DNA of 64,000 bases from Stenotrophomonas rhizophila (GTDB lineage: Bacteria > Pseudomonadota > Gammaproteobacteria > Xanthomonadales > Xanthomonadaceae): the NCBI RefSeq assembly GCF_000661955.1, contig NZ_CP007597.1, forward strand, positions 4,301,228-4,365,227, written 5' to 3'. Below are positions 1 through 8,133 of the stretch, piece by piece. The stretch's first letter is position 1. Every line of letters begins with the position of its first letter. The notes beneath the pieces are model-generated. The model made no database searches and had not been told where the DNA came from. It saw nothing but the letters and a program-made list of their open reading frames with translations. The position numbers and the translations under genes are program-made.

Positions 1-1
1 G

Positions 2-676
2 GACAAGGCCGTCGACCTGACCCAGCGCGCGCAGCGCGGCGAAACCGGCGAGCTGCGCATCGGGCTGACCCGCGCAACGCCGCTGTCCACGCAGATTCCG
101 CGCGCGATCTTCGCCTACCGCCAGCAGTTTCCGCAGGTGCAGTTGAAGCTGCGCGAGATGAACACCCTGCAGCAGATCGATGCGTTGATGGCCGGTGAGC
201 TCGACGTCGGGCTGATCCGCAAACGTGCTTTGCCGGCGCCATTGATGTCGCGCAAGCTGTTCAGCGATCCGCTGGCGCTGGTGGTGCACGACCAGCATCC
301 GCTGGTGCGGGCGCTGCCGGCTGACGCGTCGGTGGCGCTGCGATTGTTCGCGCACGAACCGTTCGTGGGGTTCCTGCGCGAGGTCGGTGCCGGGATCCAC
401 GATCACTTCATCGCGTTGTGCCGCAGCGCGGGCTTCACCCCCCGCATCATCCAGGAGGCTGGCGAGGCCTCGACGCTGATCAGCCTGGCCGCCTCCGGCC
501 TCGGGGTCACCGTGCTGCCCGCCTCGTGCAGCCATATCCAGGTGGACGGCGCGCGCTTCGTGGCACTCAGCGACCGCGCCGCCAGTTCGGAAGTGCACGT
601 AGCCTGCCGACGCGGCACCGCCTCGCCGCTGATCGCACATTTCACCCAGCTGCTGCAGGGCCAGGCCCACGGTTGA
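2..676 (+). CDS. LysR-family transcriptional regulator, C-terminal part
   Basis: This is the effector-binding half of a LysR-type regulator. The reading frame is open from base 2, so the start codon and the winged-helix DNA-binding domain lie outside the window. The visible 224 residues begin in the hinge (GELRIGLTR), typical of the first beta strand of the periplasmic-binding-protein-like fold, and run through the usual alternating alpha/beta pattern to ASGLGVTVLP near the C-terminus, which normally shapes the ligand cleft. The next gene is on the same strand 50 bp on. A YnfM-like exporter lies convergently at 1207; in Escherichia coli a LysR gene and ynfM are neighbours, so the exporter may be its target, but that is inference. 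The ligand cannot be told from the sequence. Confidence 0.9.
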   Translation, partial: DKAVDLTQRAQRGETGELRIGLTRATPLSTQIPRAIFAYRQQFPQVQLKLREMNTLQQIDALMAGELDVGLIRKRALPAPLMSRKLFSDPLALVVHDQHPLVRALPADASVALRLFAHEPFVGFLREVGAGIHDHFIALCRSAGFTPRIIQEAGEASTLISLAASGLGVTVLPASCSHIQVDGARFVALSDRAASSEVHVACRRGTASPLIAHFTQLLQGQAHG

Positions 677-726
677 GCACGGGCGAGGCCAACAGCGGAA
701 GAGACACATCCCATACAAGGACAGCC

Positions 727-1185
727 ATGCTGATCGGCGCACCACGTTCCATCTTCAACCCCTACGAGTGGCTGCCTGGGTATGGCGAATCGACGGTGTC
801 CTTCCGCTCCGAAGGCCTGGATGTCGTCCTCGAGGTGGCCTACGAAAGAGAAGCACCGGACGATGAGCGGGATGAGGCGATGACGATGCTGACACGCGAG
901 ATACGCTTCAGCCGCGTGCATTCGCTGATCAAACAGCCGTTTCCGGGCAGCACGCTGTTCGCGTTCGACGCAGGATCAGGGCGCTACACGCTGGGTGAGC
1001 TGACCGAATTCACCCAGTCCGACTGGGCCGCAGGCAGCCTGGCGGCATGGCGGTCGATCTCGTCCCATACGCCGCCGTCGCTGCGCCACTTCAGCATTCA
1101 ATTCATGGCGGAGAATGTGGCGTTCCACGTCCTGGCCGAAGACGTTGTGCTGCTGGAGGAGCGCCCCGTCGTGCATGCCGGCTAG
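727..1185 (+). CDS. Unrecognised 152-residue protein
   Basis: I do not recognise a family. The ATG at 727 follows an AAGGAC ribosome-binding site at good spacing, and the frame runs cleanly to a stop at 1185. The protein is acidic, has no signal peptide or membrane segment, and looks like a cytosolic alpha/beta protein. Two stretches stand out: PRSIFNPYEWLPGYGESTVSFRSEG near the N-terminus is too long to be a motif but is rich in aromatic residues, and the C-terminal third ends in VAFHVLAEDVVLLEE. It lies 50 bp after a LysR gene on the same strand and could be co-transcribed with it. It is convergent with the MFS gene, whose stop lies 22 bp beyond this one. Codon use is like that of the neighbours. 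Confidence 0.75.
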   Translation: MLIGAPRSIFNPYEWLPGYGESTVSFRSEGLDVVLEVAYEREAPDDERDEAMTMLTREIRFSRVHSLIKQPFPGSTLFAFDAGSGRYTLGELTEFTQSDWAAGSLAAWRSISSHTPPSLRHFSIQFMAENVAFHVLAEDVVLLEERPVVHAG

Positions 1186-1206
1186 GCGGTCTGCACGGCG
1201 CGGCCG

Positions 1207-2478
1207 TCAGCGGCTCACCGCCAGCGCGGCGCCCGCCGGTTGCACACGTTGCCCCAGCCGCCAGGCAATCACGCCGCCGGCCACTGTCAGCACGCCGACG
1301 AAACCGCACACGCCCAGCCAGTCCCAGTGGGTGTAGAACACGCCGCCGATGACGCCGGCCACGCTGGACCCCAGGTAATAGGCGAACAGGTACAGCGCCG
1401 ACGCTTCGGCGCGCAGCGTGCCGGCCCGGCTGCCGACCCAGCTGCTGGCCACCGAGTGCCCGCCGAAGAAGCCGAAGGTGACCAGCGCGATGCCGGCCGC
1501 CATGCAGCCCAGCCACGGCAGTGCCAGCAGCACGATGCCCAGCGCGATCAGCCCGTAGCAGATGGCCAGCACGCGGCTGCGGCCATGCCGGGTGGCCTGC
1601 TGCCCCATCCATGCCGAGCTGAAGGTGCCGACCAGGTACACGCTGAAGATCAGGCCGACCACGGTCTGGCTCAGCCGGTACGGCGGTGCGAGCAGGTGGT
1701 AGCCGAGGTAGTTGTAGAGGGTGACGAATACGCCCATCAGCACGAAGGCGGTGGCGAACAGCCACGGCAGGCCGGGGTCGGCGAACAGACGGCCCCAGCG
1801 CGCGGGAAGTTCGCGCAGGCCGCTGCGGCGCTGCTGGAAATGGCGCGACGGCGGCAGCTGGATCCACAGCAGCACGGTGCTGAACAGCGCGATCAACGAG
1901 ACCACGCCGATGCCCCAGCGCCAGCCCCAGTGGTCGGCCACGATGCCCGCGATCAGCCGGCCGCTCATGCCGCCAATGGCGTTGCCGCCGATGTACAGGC
2001 CCATCGCCAGGCCCAACGCGCGGCTGTCCATTTCTTCGGCCAGGTAGGTCATGCCCACCGCCGGCACGCCGCTCAGCGCAATGCCCAGCAACGTGCGCAG
2101 CACCAGCAGGGTGGACCAGTCGGTGGCCATCGCGGTGGCGACCGACAATACGCTGGAGACCAACAGCGCCGCCACCATCACGCCGCGGCGGCCGATGCGG
2201 TCGGAGATCAGCCCGGCGATCAGCATCGACACCGCCAGCAGGCCGGTGCTGAGCGACAGGGTCAGCGCGCTGTTGGCCGCCGAGACGCCGAAATGCCGGC
2301 TGAACTCGGGCAGCAGCGGCTGCACCGTGTAGAGCAGGCCGAAGGTGGAGAACCCGGCCAGGAACAGCGCAGCCGCCGTGCGCCGGAACGCGGGCGTGCC
2401 CTGCTGGATCTGGTCTGCCGCTCTCGCCGTGGGGGCTGGGGAGCTGCGGTCGGGAACCGCTTCGGTGTCGCCATTCAT
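1207..2478 (-). CDS. MFS transporter, YnfM-like
   Basis: A 423-residue inner-membrane secondary transporter of the major facilitator superfamily. About 30 soluble residues come before the first of roughly twelve hydrophobic segments. The loop 2-3 signature GLISDRIGRRG sits at residues 89-99, matching MFS motif A, and a weaker equivalent (GQQATRHGRSR) lies between helices 8 and 9. The motif TVQPLLPEFS in helix 1 resembles the YnfM/arabinose-efflux group, whose members export small molecules or drugs by proton antiport; the substrate is unknown here. The ATG at 2478 gives the usual family length. The gene is 132 bp downstream of lepB on the same strand and convergent with an unknown gene and a LysR regulator. 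Confidence 0.88.
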   Translation of the reverse strand: MNGDTEAVPDRSSPAPTARAADQIQQGTPAFRRTAAALFLAGFSTFGLLYTVQPLLPEFSRHFGVSAANSALTLSLSTGLLAVSMLIAGLISDRIGRRGVMVAALLVSSVLSVATAMATDWSTLLVLRTLLGIALSGVPAVGMTYLAEEMDSRALGLAMGLYIGGNAIGGMSGRLIAGIVADHWGWRWGIGVVSLIALFSTVLLWIQLPPSRHFQQRRSGLRELPARWGRLFADPGLPWLFATAFVLMGVFVTLYNYLGYHLLAPPYRLSQTVVGLIFSVYLVGTFSSAWMGQQATRHGRSRVLAICYGLIALGIVLLALPWLGCMAAGIALVTFGFFGGHSVASSWVGSRAGTLRAEASALYLFAYYLGSSVAGVIGGVFYTHWDWLGVCGFVGVLTVAGGVIAWRLGQRVQPAGAALAVSR

Positions 2479-2610
2479 GCGGAAAGGGCCCGCCTGCGCG
2501 GGCCCGGACGAGAAGTCAGCGCTCAGGATAGGCAGCGTCGACAGGTCGATCCATAACCTGGAATGTCTGCATCGAGACGTTCTACATATCGATTCAGATC
2601 GCGACCGTGG

Positions 2611-3246
2611 TTACAGCGCCTGCCAGGTCAGGCCGTCCCCGCGCCGGTAGTAGACGTGCGAGGCCTTGCCGTACAACGCGCTGGCCTGGACCAGCCCGAA
2701 GAAGCGGCCATCGGCGCTGTTGCCGCGGTGGTCGCCCAGCATCAGCACCTTGCCGTCCGGCACGGTCAGGCCGGTGATGTCCGGCCCGCCGCCCTGGCCC
2801 AGATCGAGCTGGGCCACATGCTGGCCGAAGTCCTCGACCTCGCCCTGGCTGGCGTCGGCCAGCGGCCGACCATTGATGCTGAGGTGGCCGTCATGCAGCT
2901 CGACCCGGTCGCCGCCCACCGCGGCAATCCGCTTGATCAGGCGGATGCCGTCCACGGGGGAGTCGAACACCGCCACGTCGCCGCGCTGCGGCTGGCCGGT
3001 GTGCAGCAGCTCGACCGAGGTGAAGGGCAGGCGCAGGCCATAGGCGCGCATGTCCACCACGACCCGGTCGCCCGGCATCAGGGTGTGCTGCATCGAGCCG
3101 CTGGGCACCTGGTAGTGGTTGGCCAGCGAGTCGCGCGCGGCCAACAGCAGGCCCAGCATCACGGCCAGCGGCAGTGCTTCCTTCTTCAGCCAGTGCACGA
3201 TGCGGTTGGAGGGTGCGGCGGTGGGTTCGGTAGCGGGCATATCCAT
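2611..3246 (-). CDS. lepB: Signal peptidase I, short form
   Basis: Type I signal peptidase, which cuts signal peptides from exported proteins at the outer face of the inner membrane. The open frame extends further upstream, but I place the start at 3246 (MDMPATEP) because it follows a GAGAG sequence and leaves a short cytosolic tail before one transmembrane segment at about residues 24-40. The serine box is PSGSM with catalytic Ser51, the general-base lysine is Lys105 in RLIKRIAAVGGD, and box E is GDHRGNSADGR at residues 171-181, so the enzyme looks active. At 211 residues it is much shorter than E. coli LepB (324) and has one membrane segment rather than two, which suggests an accessory paralogue. 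The nearby promoter region at 3247-3425 is shared with the divergent pair of dehydroquinase-like genes. Confidence 0.88.
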   Translation of the reverse strand: MDMPATEPTAAPSNRIVHWLKKEALPLAVMLGLLLAARDSLANHYQVPSGSMQHTLMPGDRVVVDMRAYGLRLPFTSVELLHTGQPQRGDVAVFDSPVDGIRLIKRIAAVGGDRVELHDGHLSINGRPLADASQGEVEDFGQHVAQLDLGQGGGPDITGLTVPDGKVLMLGDHRGNSADGRFFGLVQASALYGKASHVYYRRGDGLTWQAL

Positions 3247-3425
3247 GGCCAGGCTCTCTCGGGGTGTGGGGCTATGACCGTGGCGGGGCCCGCCAAGTTC
3301 CCCGGCCACGGGCCCAGAAGCTACGCGGAATTTATGCGCTGCAGGCACCGGGGGCATGGCGGTTTTACGCGGTCCGGTCGCATCGTGGCACCACCGCGCC
3401 GCAAGGCGCTTGAACGAGGTGTTGC

Positions 3426-3833
3426 ATGACCATCCTGATGATCCGGCACTCGCCGCCTGGCGCGGCACCGGACGCCCTGCCGCTGCCTGCCCGGGTGGCC
3501 GGGCACCGCGTGGCCTGCCGCGACTGCGATTCCCTGCCGGCGCTGGTGCGCTGCCTGCAGCGCGCGCAACGCAGCCGTCCGGCGCTGGTGCTGATCGCCA
3601 CCACGGCGGTGGATGCGCCGCAATGGGCGCGCTATGGGCAGGCGCTGCGCACGGCGCTGGAGGCGCTGCCGGCGCCCTACATCGAGATGGCCAGCAACGA
3701 CGATGACGCGCTGGACGAGCACCTGCACCCGCAGCACGCGCCGACGGCGCGGGTGGTGTGCAGCAGCGGCCGCGACGATGCGTGCCGGCTGTCGCTGGCG
3801 ATCGCTGCGCGTCGCCTGACGGCGGAGGGCTGA
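3426..3833 (+). CDS. Degenerate type II dehydroquinase-like protein, first copy
   Basis: A 135-residue protein that I read as a diverged relative of type II 3-dehydroquinate dehydratase (AroQ). It begins TILMIRHSP, echoing the first strand of AroQ (ILVLNGPN), and the segment YGQALRTALEALPAPYIEMASND at residues 70-92 parallels AroQ's VALRDAL...PFIEVHLSN. The catalytic histidine of that motif is absent (IEMASN), and the N-terminal loop with the catalytic tyrosine and arginine is not recognisable, so dehydratase activity is unlikely. The ATG follows GAGGT. The next gene starts 3 bp after its stop and encodes a second, better-preserved copy; the two are probably one transcript. Role unknown. Confidence that it is a gene is higher than confidence in the family. 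Confidence 0.7.
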   Translation: MTILMIRHSPPGAAPDALPLPARVAGHRVACRDCDSLPALVRCLQRAQRSRPALVLIATTAVDAPQWARYGQALRTALEALPAPYIEMASNDDDALDEHLHPQHAPTARVVCSSGRDDACRLSLAIAARRLTAEG

Positions 3834-3836
3834 GCC

Positions 3837-4286
3837 ATGTCGATCTTCATCATCCGTGGTCCGGAGGCGGCCGGCGCGCTGATCCGCACCGCGCAGCCGT
3901 TGCCGGCACCGGTCCTGAAATCGCTGGTGCACCGTGCGATCGATGCGGGCACCACGGTGGCCATCCGCGCATGCGGGTCCGAACAGGAACTGCTGGATGC
4001 ACTGCGCGTGGCCGACCACAGCCGTGGCGAGGTGACCCTGCTGGACCCGGGTGCGTGCGTGGGCAGCCTGCGCCTGCAACAGCTGCTGCCGTACCTGCGC
4101 AATGCCTATGTGGAAGTGCACGACGATGACACGCGCAGTCCCGAAGCGTGCCTGCCGCCGGACATCGGCCAGCGCATCGGGGTGGCGCACGGGTACTGCG
4201 CGCAGAGCTACATGCATGCGCTGGAGATCGCGTTGGACCACCTGGGGTGCAGCGAGATCGTGGACGGGGTGCACGTGGGGACGTGA
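3837..4286 (+). CDS. Degenerate type II dehydroquinase-like protein, second copy
   Basis: A 149-residue paralogue of the preceding gene, with GGAGGG ahead of its ATG. It starts SIFIIRGPE, which aligns with the AroQ opening ILVLNGPN. LLDPGACVGSLRLQQLL at residues 68-84 matches AroQ's INPGAYTHTSVALRDAL, NAYVEVHDDD (89-98) matches PFIEVHISN and keeps the histidine at 95, and GYCAQSYMHALEIAL near the C-terminus matches the GLGAQGYELAL helix. The AroQ active-site lid with its tyrosine and arginine is missing, so catalysis by the usual mechanism is doubtful. Two adjacent degenerate copies suggest a hetero-oligomer or a binding role, which is inference. A strong inverted repeat follows the stop codon. 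Confidence 0.72.
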   Translation: MSIFIIRGPEAAGALIRTAQPLPAPVLKSLVHRAIDAGTTVAIRACGSEQELLDALRVADHSRGEVTLLDPGACVGSLRLQQLLPYLRNAYVEVHDDDTRSPEACLPPDIGQRIGVAHGYCAQSYMHALEIALDHLGCSEIVDGVHVGT

Positions 4287-4313
4287 GGGACACGGCCGCC
4301 ACGCGCGGGGGTC

Positions 4314-4443
4314 GGTCGGTGGGTCGGGCGCTGGGGCCCCATGCCCTTTCCGGCGAATGTCCTCCGGCGTCGGCCTGCGGCCGCCCCCTCCCCCTTTATT
4401 TCGCCTCCAAGGGCACGGGGCCCCAGCGCCCGACCCACCGACC
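4314..4443. repeat. Large inverted repeat, 35-bp arms
   Basis: The arm at 4314-4348 is the reverse complement of 4409-4443 with one mismatch in 35 bases. The loop is about 60 bases of C-rich sequence. The arms contain the core GGGGCCCC next to GTCGGGCGC. It lies 28 bp after the second dehydroquinase-like gene, so it could end or protect that transcript, but there is no U-tract. Confidence 0.85.
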
Positions 4444-4488
4444 AACGCCAGAAAGGCTTGGCTTCTGCCTGCTTACCGCAAGCCGAGT

Positions 4489-4583
4489 CCCGTAGCGGCC
4501 GGTAGGCGCCTGGGCAAAATAAAGGAGGAGGCCGCTCCGCGGCCGGGGGACATTTGCGCCAGGGGCCTACCGGCCGCTACGGG
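4489..4583. repeat. Second large inverted repeat, 32-bp arms
   Basis: Bases 4489-4520 pair with 4552-4583 with a few mismatches near the loop; both outer ends read CCCGTAGCGGCCGGTAGG on their own strand. The 31-base centre holds a further small palindrome. It lies between the first big hairpin and the dcp terminator. Together the two repeats fill nearly the whole 4287-4600 gap, which has no convincing gene. Confidence 0.8.
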
Positions 4584-4603
4584 GCCCTCACGCGCGCGAC
4601 AAG

Positions 4604-4637
4604 CAAAAAAAAACGGCAGGGTTTCCCCTGCCGTTTT
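4604..4637 (-). terminator. Rho-independent terminator of dcp
   Basis: On the minus strand an eight-pair stem CGGCAGGG/CCCTGCCG with a GAAA loop is followed by a run of nine T. It begins about 20 bases after the dcp stop codon. This is the clearest intrinsic terminator in the window. Confidence 0.92.
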
Positions 4638-4655
4638 CGTTGTACCCGGCCGCGG

Positions 4656-6812
4656 TTACTTCAGGCCGCGGTTGACCAGCAGCGGTTCCACCGACGGGTC
4701 CTTGCCGCGGAAATCGCGGTACAGGTCCGACAGCTCCACGCTGTTGCCGCGCGAGAGGATCTTGTCGCGGAACACCTGGCCGTTCTGCGCGGTCAGGCCG
4801 CCGTTTTCCTTGAACCACTCGAAGGCGTCATGGTCGAGCACTTCGGCCCAGAAGTAGGCGTAGTACCCGGCCGAATAGCCACCGCCCCAGATGTGGTCGA
4901 AGTAGGTGGTGCGGTAGCGCGGCGGCACCTGCGGCAGGTCGACCTTGAACTTCTTCAGCGCGCCTGCTTCGAAGCTGGCCACGTCCTGCAGCGGCGCGTC
5001 GGCCGGCTGGGTGTGCCAGGCCAGGTCAAGCAGCGCGGCCGACAGGTACTCGGTGGTCGCATAGCCCTGGTTGAAGGTGCGCGCCTTGAGGATCTTGTCG
5101 ACCAGTGCCTGCGGCATCGGCTCGCCGGTCTTGTAGTTCTTGGCGTAGTTGGCAAACACCTTCGGGTCCAGCGCCCAGTGTTCGTTGAACTGCGAGGGGA
5201 ACTCGACGAAATCGCGCGAGGTGCTGGTGCCGGCGATGGACGGGTACTTCACCTTCGAGAACATGCCATGCAGGGCGTGGCCGAACTCATGGAACATCGT
5301 GGTCACGTCATCGAAGCTGAGCAGCGCGGGCTGGCCGGCGGCGGGCTTGGTGAAGTTGCACACGTTGTAGACCACCGGCTTGGCACCGGTCAGGCCGTCC
5401 TGTTCGACGAACACGTCCATCCAGGCGCCACCGGACTTGCTGTCACGCTTGAAGTAGTCGGTGTAGAACAGGGCCAGCGAGGTGCCGTCCTTGTCGAACA
5501 CTTCGTAGACCTTCATGTCCGCGTGGTAGGTCGGGATGTCGGTGCGCGGCTTGAAGGTGATGCCGTACAGCTGGGTGGCGGCGTAGAAGACGCCGTTCTG
5601 CAGCACGTTGTCCATCTCGAAGTACGGCTTGATCTGCGACTCGTCCAGATCGTACTGCGCCTTGCGCACCTGTTCGGCGTAGAAGTCCCAGTCGGACGCG
5701 GCCAGCTTGAAACCGCCCTTCTGGGCGTCGATCACCTTCTGCATCTCGCCGATCTCACCGCGCGCCTTGGCGGTGGCCGCCGGCACTGTGTCGGTGAGCA
5801 GCTTGAGCGCGGCCGCCGGGGTCTTGGCCATCTGGTCGGCCAGGCTGTAAGCAGCGTAGTTGTCGAAGCCCAGCAGCTTGGCCTTCTGCGCACGCAGCTG
5901 GGCCAGGCGCTGTACGGTCTGGCGGGTGTCGTTGGCATCGCCCTTTTCGGCGCGCGTTTCCGACGCCTTGAGCACGGCGGCGCGCTGCTCACGGTCGCTC
6001 AGCGAACCGAGCACCGGCTGCTGGGTGGTGTTCTGCAGCGGCAGCAGGTACTTGCCGTCCAGCTTGCGGTCCTTGGCGTCGGCCGCGGCGGTGTTGATCG
6101 CGTCCTCGTCCAGGCCGGCCAGCTTGGCCTTGTCGTCGACCACCACGGCACCGGCGGCGGTGGCGGCTACCAGGCGGGTGTGGAACTGGGTGGCCAGCGT
6201 GGTTTCTTCCACGTTGAGCTTGCGCAGCGAGGCCTTGTCGGCGTCGTTGAGCTGCGCGCCGGCGCGCACGAACTCCTGGTAGTCACGCTCGACCAGGCGC
6301 AGCTGCACCGGGTCCAGGCCCAGCGACTGGCGCTGGTCGTAGATGCTCTTGATGCGGGCGAACAGCTTCGGGTCGAGGTTGATCTCGTCCTGGTGGTCGG
6401 CCAGCTTCGGGGCGACTTCTTCCTGGATCTTCTGGCGCGCGTCGTTGGTATCGGCCTGGACCAGGCCGAAGAAGATGCGCGACACGCGGGTCAGGGTCTC
6501 GCCGCTGCGCTCCAGCGCTTCGATGGTGTTGTCGAAGGTGGCCGGCTCGGGGTTGTCGGCGATCTTGCGGACCTCGGCCAGGTGCTGCTTCATGCCTTCG
6601 TTGAAGGCCGGCAGGTAGTCACTGTCCTTGATCTTGTCGAACGGCGGCGCCTGGAACGGCAGCGTGCTGGCGCTCAACAGGGGATTGGTGGAGGCATCGG
6701 CCGGCTGCTGCGCGGCGGGGGTCTGGGTGTCGGACACGGGGGTGGACTCCTTGCCGGAACAGGCCGCCAGCGCCAGGCTGATGGCAGCGGCCAAAACTAC
6801 GGTACGCGACAT
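4656..6812 (-). CDS. dcp: Peptidyl-dipeptidase Dcp, M3 family lipoprotein
   Basis: A 718-residue zinc metallopeptidase of family M3 that in characterised relatives releases dipeptides from the C-termini of peptides. The N-terminus MSRTVVLAAAISLALAAC is a lipoprotein signal with a lipobox ending in cysteine, so the enzyme should be tethered in the periplasm, unlike cytoplasmic E. coli Dcp. The zinc site HEFGH lies at about residues 506-510, in the context TMFHEFGHALHG, with the downstream glutamate region intact. The C-terminus GKDPSVEPLLVNRGL is typical of Dcp. Start choice: ATG at 6812 with AAGGAG nine bases upstream. Upstream, 143 bp separate it from an acyltransferase gene on the same strand. 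A strong terminator follows. Confidence 0.95.
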   Translation of the reverse strand: MSRTVVLAAAISLALAACSGKESTPVSDTQTPAAQQPADASTNPLLSASTLPFQAPPFDKIKDSDYLPAFNEGMKQHLAEVRKIADNPEPATFDNTIEALERSGETLTRVSRIFFGLVQADTNDARQKIQEEVAPKLADHQDEINLDPKLFARIKSIYDQRQSLGLDPVQLRLVERDYQEFVRAGAQLNDADKASLRKLNVEETTLATQFHTRLVAATAAGAVVVDDKAKLAGLDEDAINTAAADAKDRKLDGKYLLPLQNTTQQPVLGSLSDREQRAAVLKASETRAEKGDANDTRQTVQRLAQLRAQKAKLLGFDNYAAYSLADQMAKTPAAALKLLTDTVPAATAKARGEIGEMQKVIDAQKGGFKLAASDWDFYAEQVRKAQYDLDESQIKPYFEMDNVLQNGVFYAATQLYGITFKPRTDIPTYHADMKVYEVFDKDGTSLALFYTDYFKRDSKSGGAWMDVFVEQDGLTGAKPVVYNVCNFTKPAAGQPALLSFDDVTTMFHEFGHALHGMFSKVKYPSIAGTSTSRDFVEFPSQFNEHWALDPKVFANYAKNYKTGEPMPQALVDKILKARTFNQGYATTEYLSAALLDLAWHTQPADAPLQDVASFEAGALKKFKVDLPQVPPRYRTTYFDHIWGGGYSAGYYAYFWAEVLDHDAFEWFKENGGLTAQNGQVFRDKILSRGNSVELSDLYRDFRGKDPSVEPLLVNRGLK

Positions 6813-6955
6813 GAAACGGGCTCCTTGGAATGGGATGCGACTGCGGAAAAACCGCAGCCGATCACCCTACTCCGATTGCCCGGGACCGGCATGTGCCGGA
6901 CGTGGCGTATGGCTGTGCAGCCCCCGGCGCCAGCCACGGCGGGGGCTGGCGGGAC

Positions 6956-7516
6956 TCAGACGGTGCCGCGGTTCTTGCCCTGCCACGGCTGGTAATAGGC
7001 GCGGATGGCGGCCATGTCGGCCGCGTCGTCGCCGCTGGAGTGGAACAGCGGGCCGATCCCGATGACCTTCTCCGGGTAGTGGAAGTACGCCGCCAGCACC
7101 GGCACGTCGGCCATCCGCGCGATCTTCAGGAACCCGGCCTTCCAGTGGGTCACCGCCTTGCGGGTGCCTTCGGGGGTGATGGCATACCACATGCGTTCGG
7201 ATCCCCGGATCAGGCTGACCGCCTGCTCGACGGTGCCCTGCGGCGAGCTGCGGTCCAGCGGGATCACGCCCAGCGCGCGCAGCAGCGGCGACAGCGGCCA
7301 CCAGAACAGCGAGGCCTTGCCCAGCACCTTCACCTGCATACCCAGCGCGATCTTGGCCGCCATGCCCCAGAACCCGTCCCAGTTGGACGAGTGCGGGGCA
7401 ATGATGAAGACCAGCTTGGGCACGTCGGGGAAGGTGCCCACCACCTTCCAGCCGCCCAGGCGCAACGTGCAGCGGGCCAGCCAGCGAAGGAAGCGGTTCG
7501 GTTTGACCTGCGGCAT
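6956..7516 (-). CDS. PlsC-type 1-acylglycerol-3-phosphate acyltransferase-like protein
   Basis: A glycerolipid-type acyltransferase of about 186 residues. The diagnostic HX4D motif is HSSNWD, and the second block is PEGTR in the context AITPEGTRKAVTHWKAGF, which forms the phosphate-binding site in the PlsC family. Hydrophobic residues between the blocks suggest membrane association. I chose the ATG at 7516 (MPQVKPNRF); an in-frame TTG at 7558, directly after the arfB stop, is an alternative. The family includes LPA acyltransferases and lysophospholipid or ornithine-lipid acyltransferases, and the short length fits the YihG-like or small plsC group; the substrate is not certain. It is probably translated from the same transcript as arfB, which ends 46 bp upstream. 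Confidence 0.85.
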   Translation of the reverse strand: MPQVKPNRFLRWLARCTLRLGGWKVVGTFPDVPKLVFIIAPHSSNWDGFWGMAAKIALGMQVKVLGKASLFWWPLSPLLRALGVIPLDRSSPQGTVEQAVSLIRGSERMWYAITPEGTRKAVTHWKAGFLKIARMADVPVLAAYFHYPEKVIGIGPLFHSSGDDAADMAAIRAYYQPWQGKNRGTV

Positions 7517-7562
7517 GTTGGGCGGAACGGCCGGCAACAGCGGACTTCGGTTGTTCAAGCAA

Positions 7563-7994
7563 TCACTCCCAATTGCGTGTGGTGCGTCCGCGCTTGATCT
7601 GCGCGCGGCCTTTTTTCTCGTCCAGGCGGCGCAGCTTGGCGCCATACGAGGGCTTGGTGGCCACGCGCGGCTTGGGCACGCTGAGGCTTTCCTGGATGAA
7701 GGCGGCCAGGCGCTCGCGGGCATCGTCGCGGTTGCGGTCCTGGGTGCGGAAGCGCTGGGCGTCGATGACCAGCACGCCTTCGCCGGTCATGCGCCGGTCG
7801 CGCCGCGCCAGCAGGCGCGAGCGCAGTGGTTCGGGCAGCGACGGCGAGCCGGCCACGTCGAAACGCAGTTCCACGGCGGTGGAGACCTTGTTGACGTTCT
7901 GGCCGCCGGCGCCGCTGGCGCGCACGAACCGCTCGACGAGTTCCGCATCGGGAATCGACAGGTGCGCGCTGATGATGACGGGTGCAGAAGCCAT
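7563..7994 (-). CDS. arfB: Ribosome rescue factor ArfB (YaeJ), peptidyl-tRNA hydrolase
   Basis: ArfB frees stalled ribosomes by hydrolysing peptidyl-tRNA on truncated messages. The GGQ catalytic motif is at about residues 30-32 in ASGAGGQNVNKVSTAVEL, as in class I release factors, and the C-terminal tail is rich in lysine and arginine (KRGRTTRNWE), which in E. coli ArfB enters the empty mRNA channel. There is no codon-recognition domain. Two starts are possible: ATG at 7994 (MASAPVII) or ATG at 8003 (MPP-MASAP). I prefer 7994 because the aligned region of E. coli ArfB begins there; neither has a clear ribosome-binding site. It is divergent from the DUF2059 gene. Confidence 0.9.
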   Translation of the reverse strand: MASAPVIISAHLSIPDAELVERFVRASGAGGQNVNKVSTAVELRFDVAGSPSLPEPLRSRLLARRDRRMTGEGVLVIDAQRFRTQDRNRDDARERLAAFIQESLSVPKPRVATKPSYGAKLRRLDEKKGRAQIKRGRTTRNWE

Positions 7995-8133
7995 GGGCGG
8001 CATTGTAAAGGCAGGACCGGGTCCAGGGGTGGGGCAAACATCCCCGATGACGCCGATAACGTCCGCAAACTACGGCCTGCTGACGCCTTCGCAGGTATCC
8101 TCGGGGTTCCATGCCACGCAGGATGCCCCGCAC

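Noticed and set aside
4554..6995. 813-codon open frame antisense to dcp
   Set aside because: It mirrors dcp; the protein is a low-complexity product of GC-rich codons with no family features, while the minus strand encodes a clear M3 peptidase.
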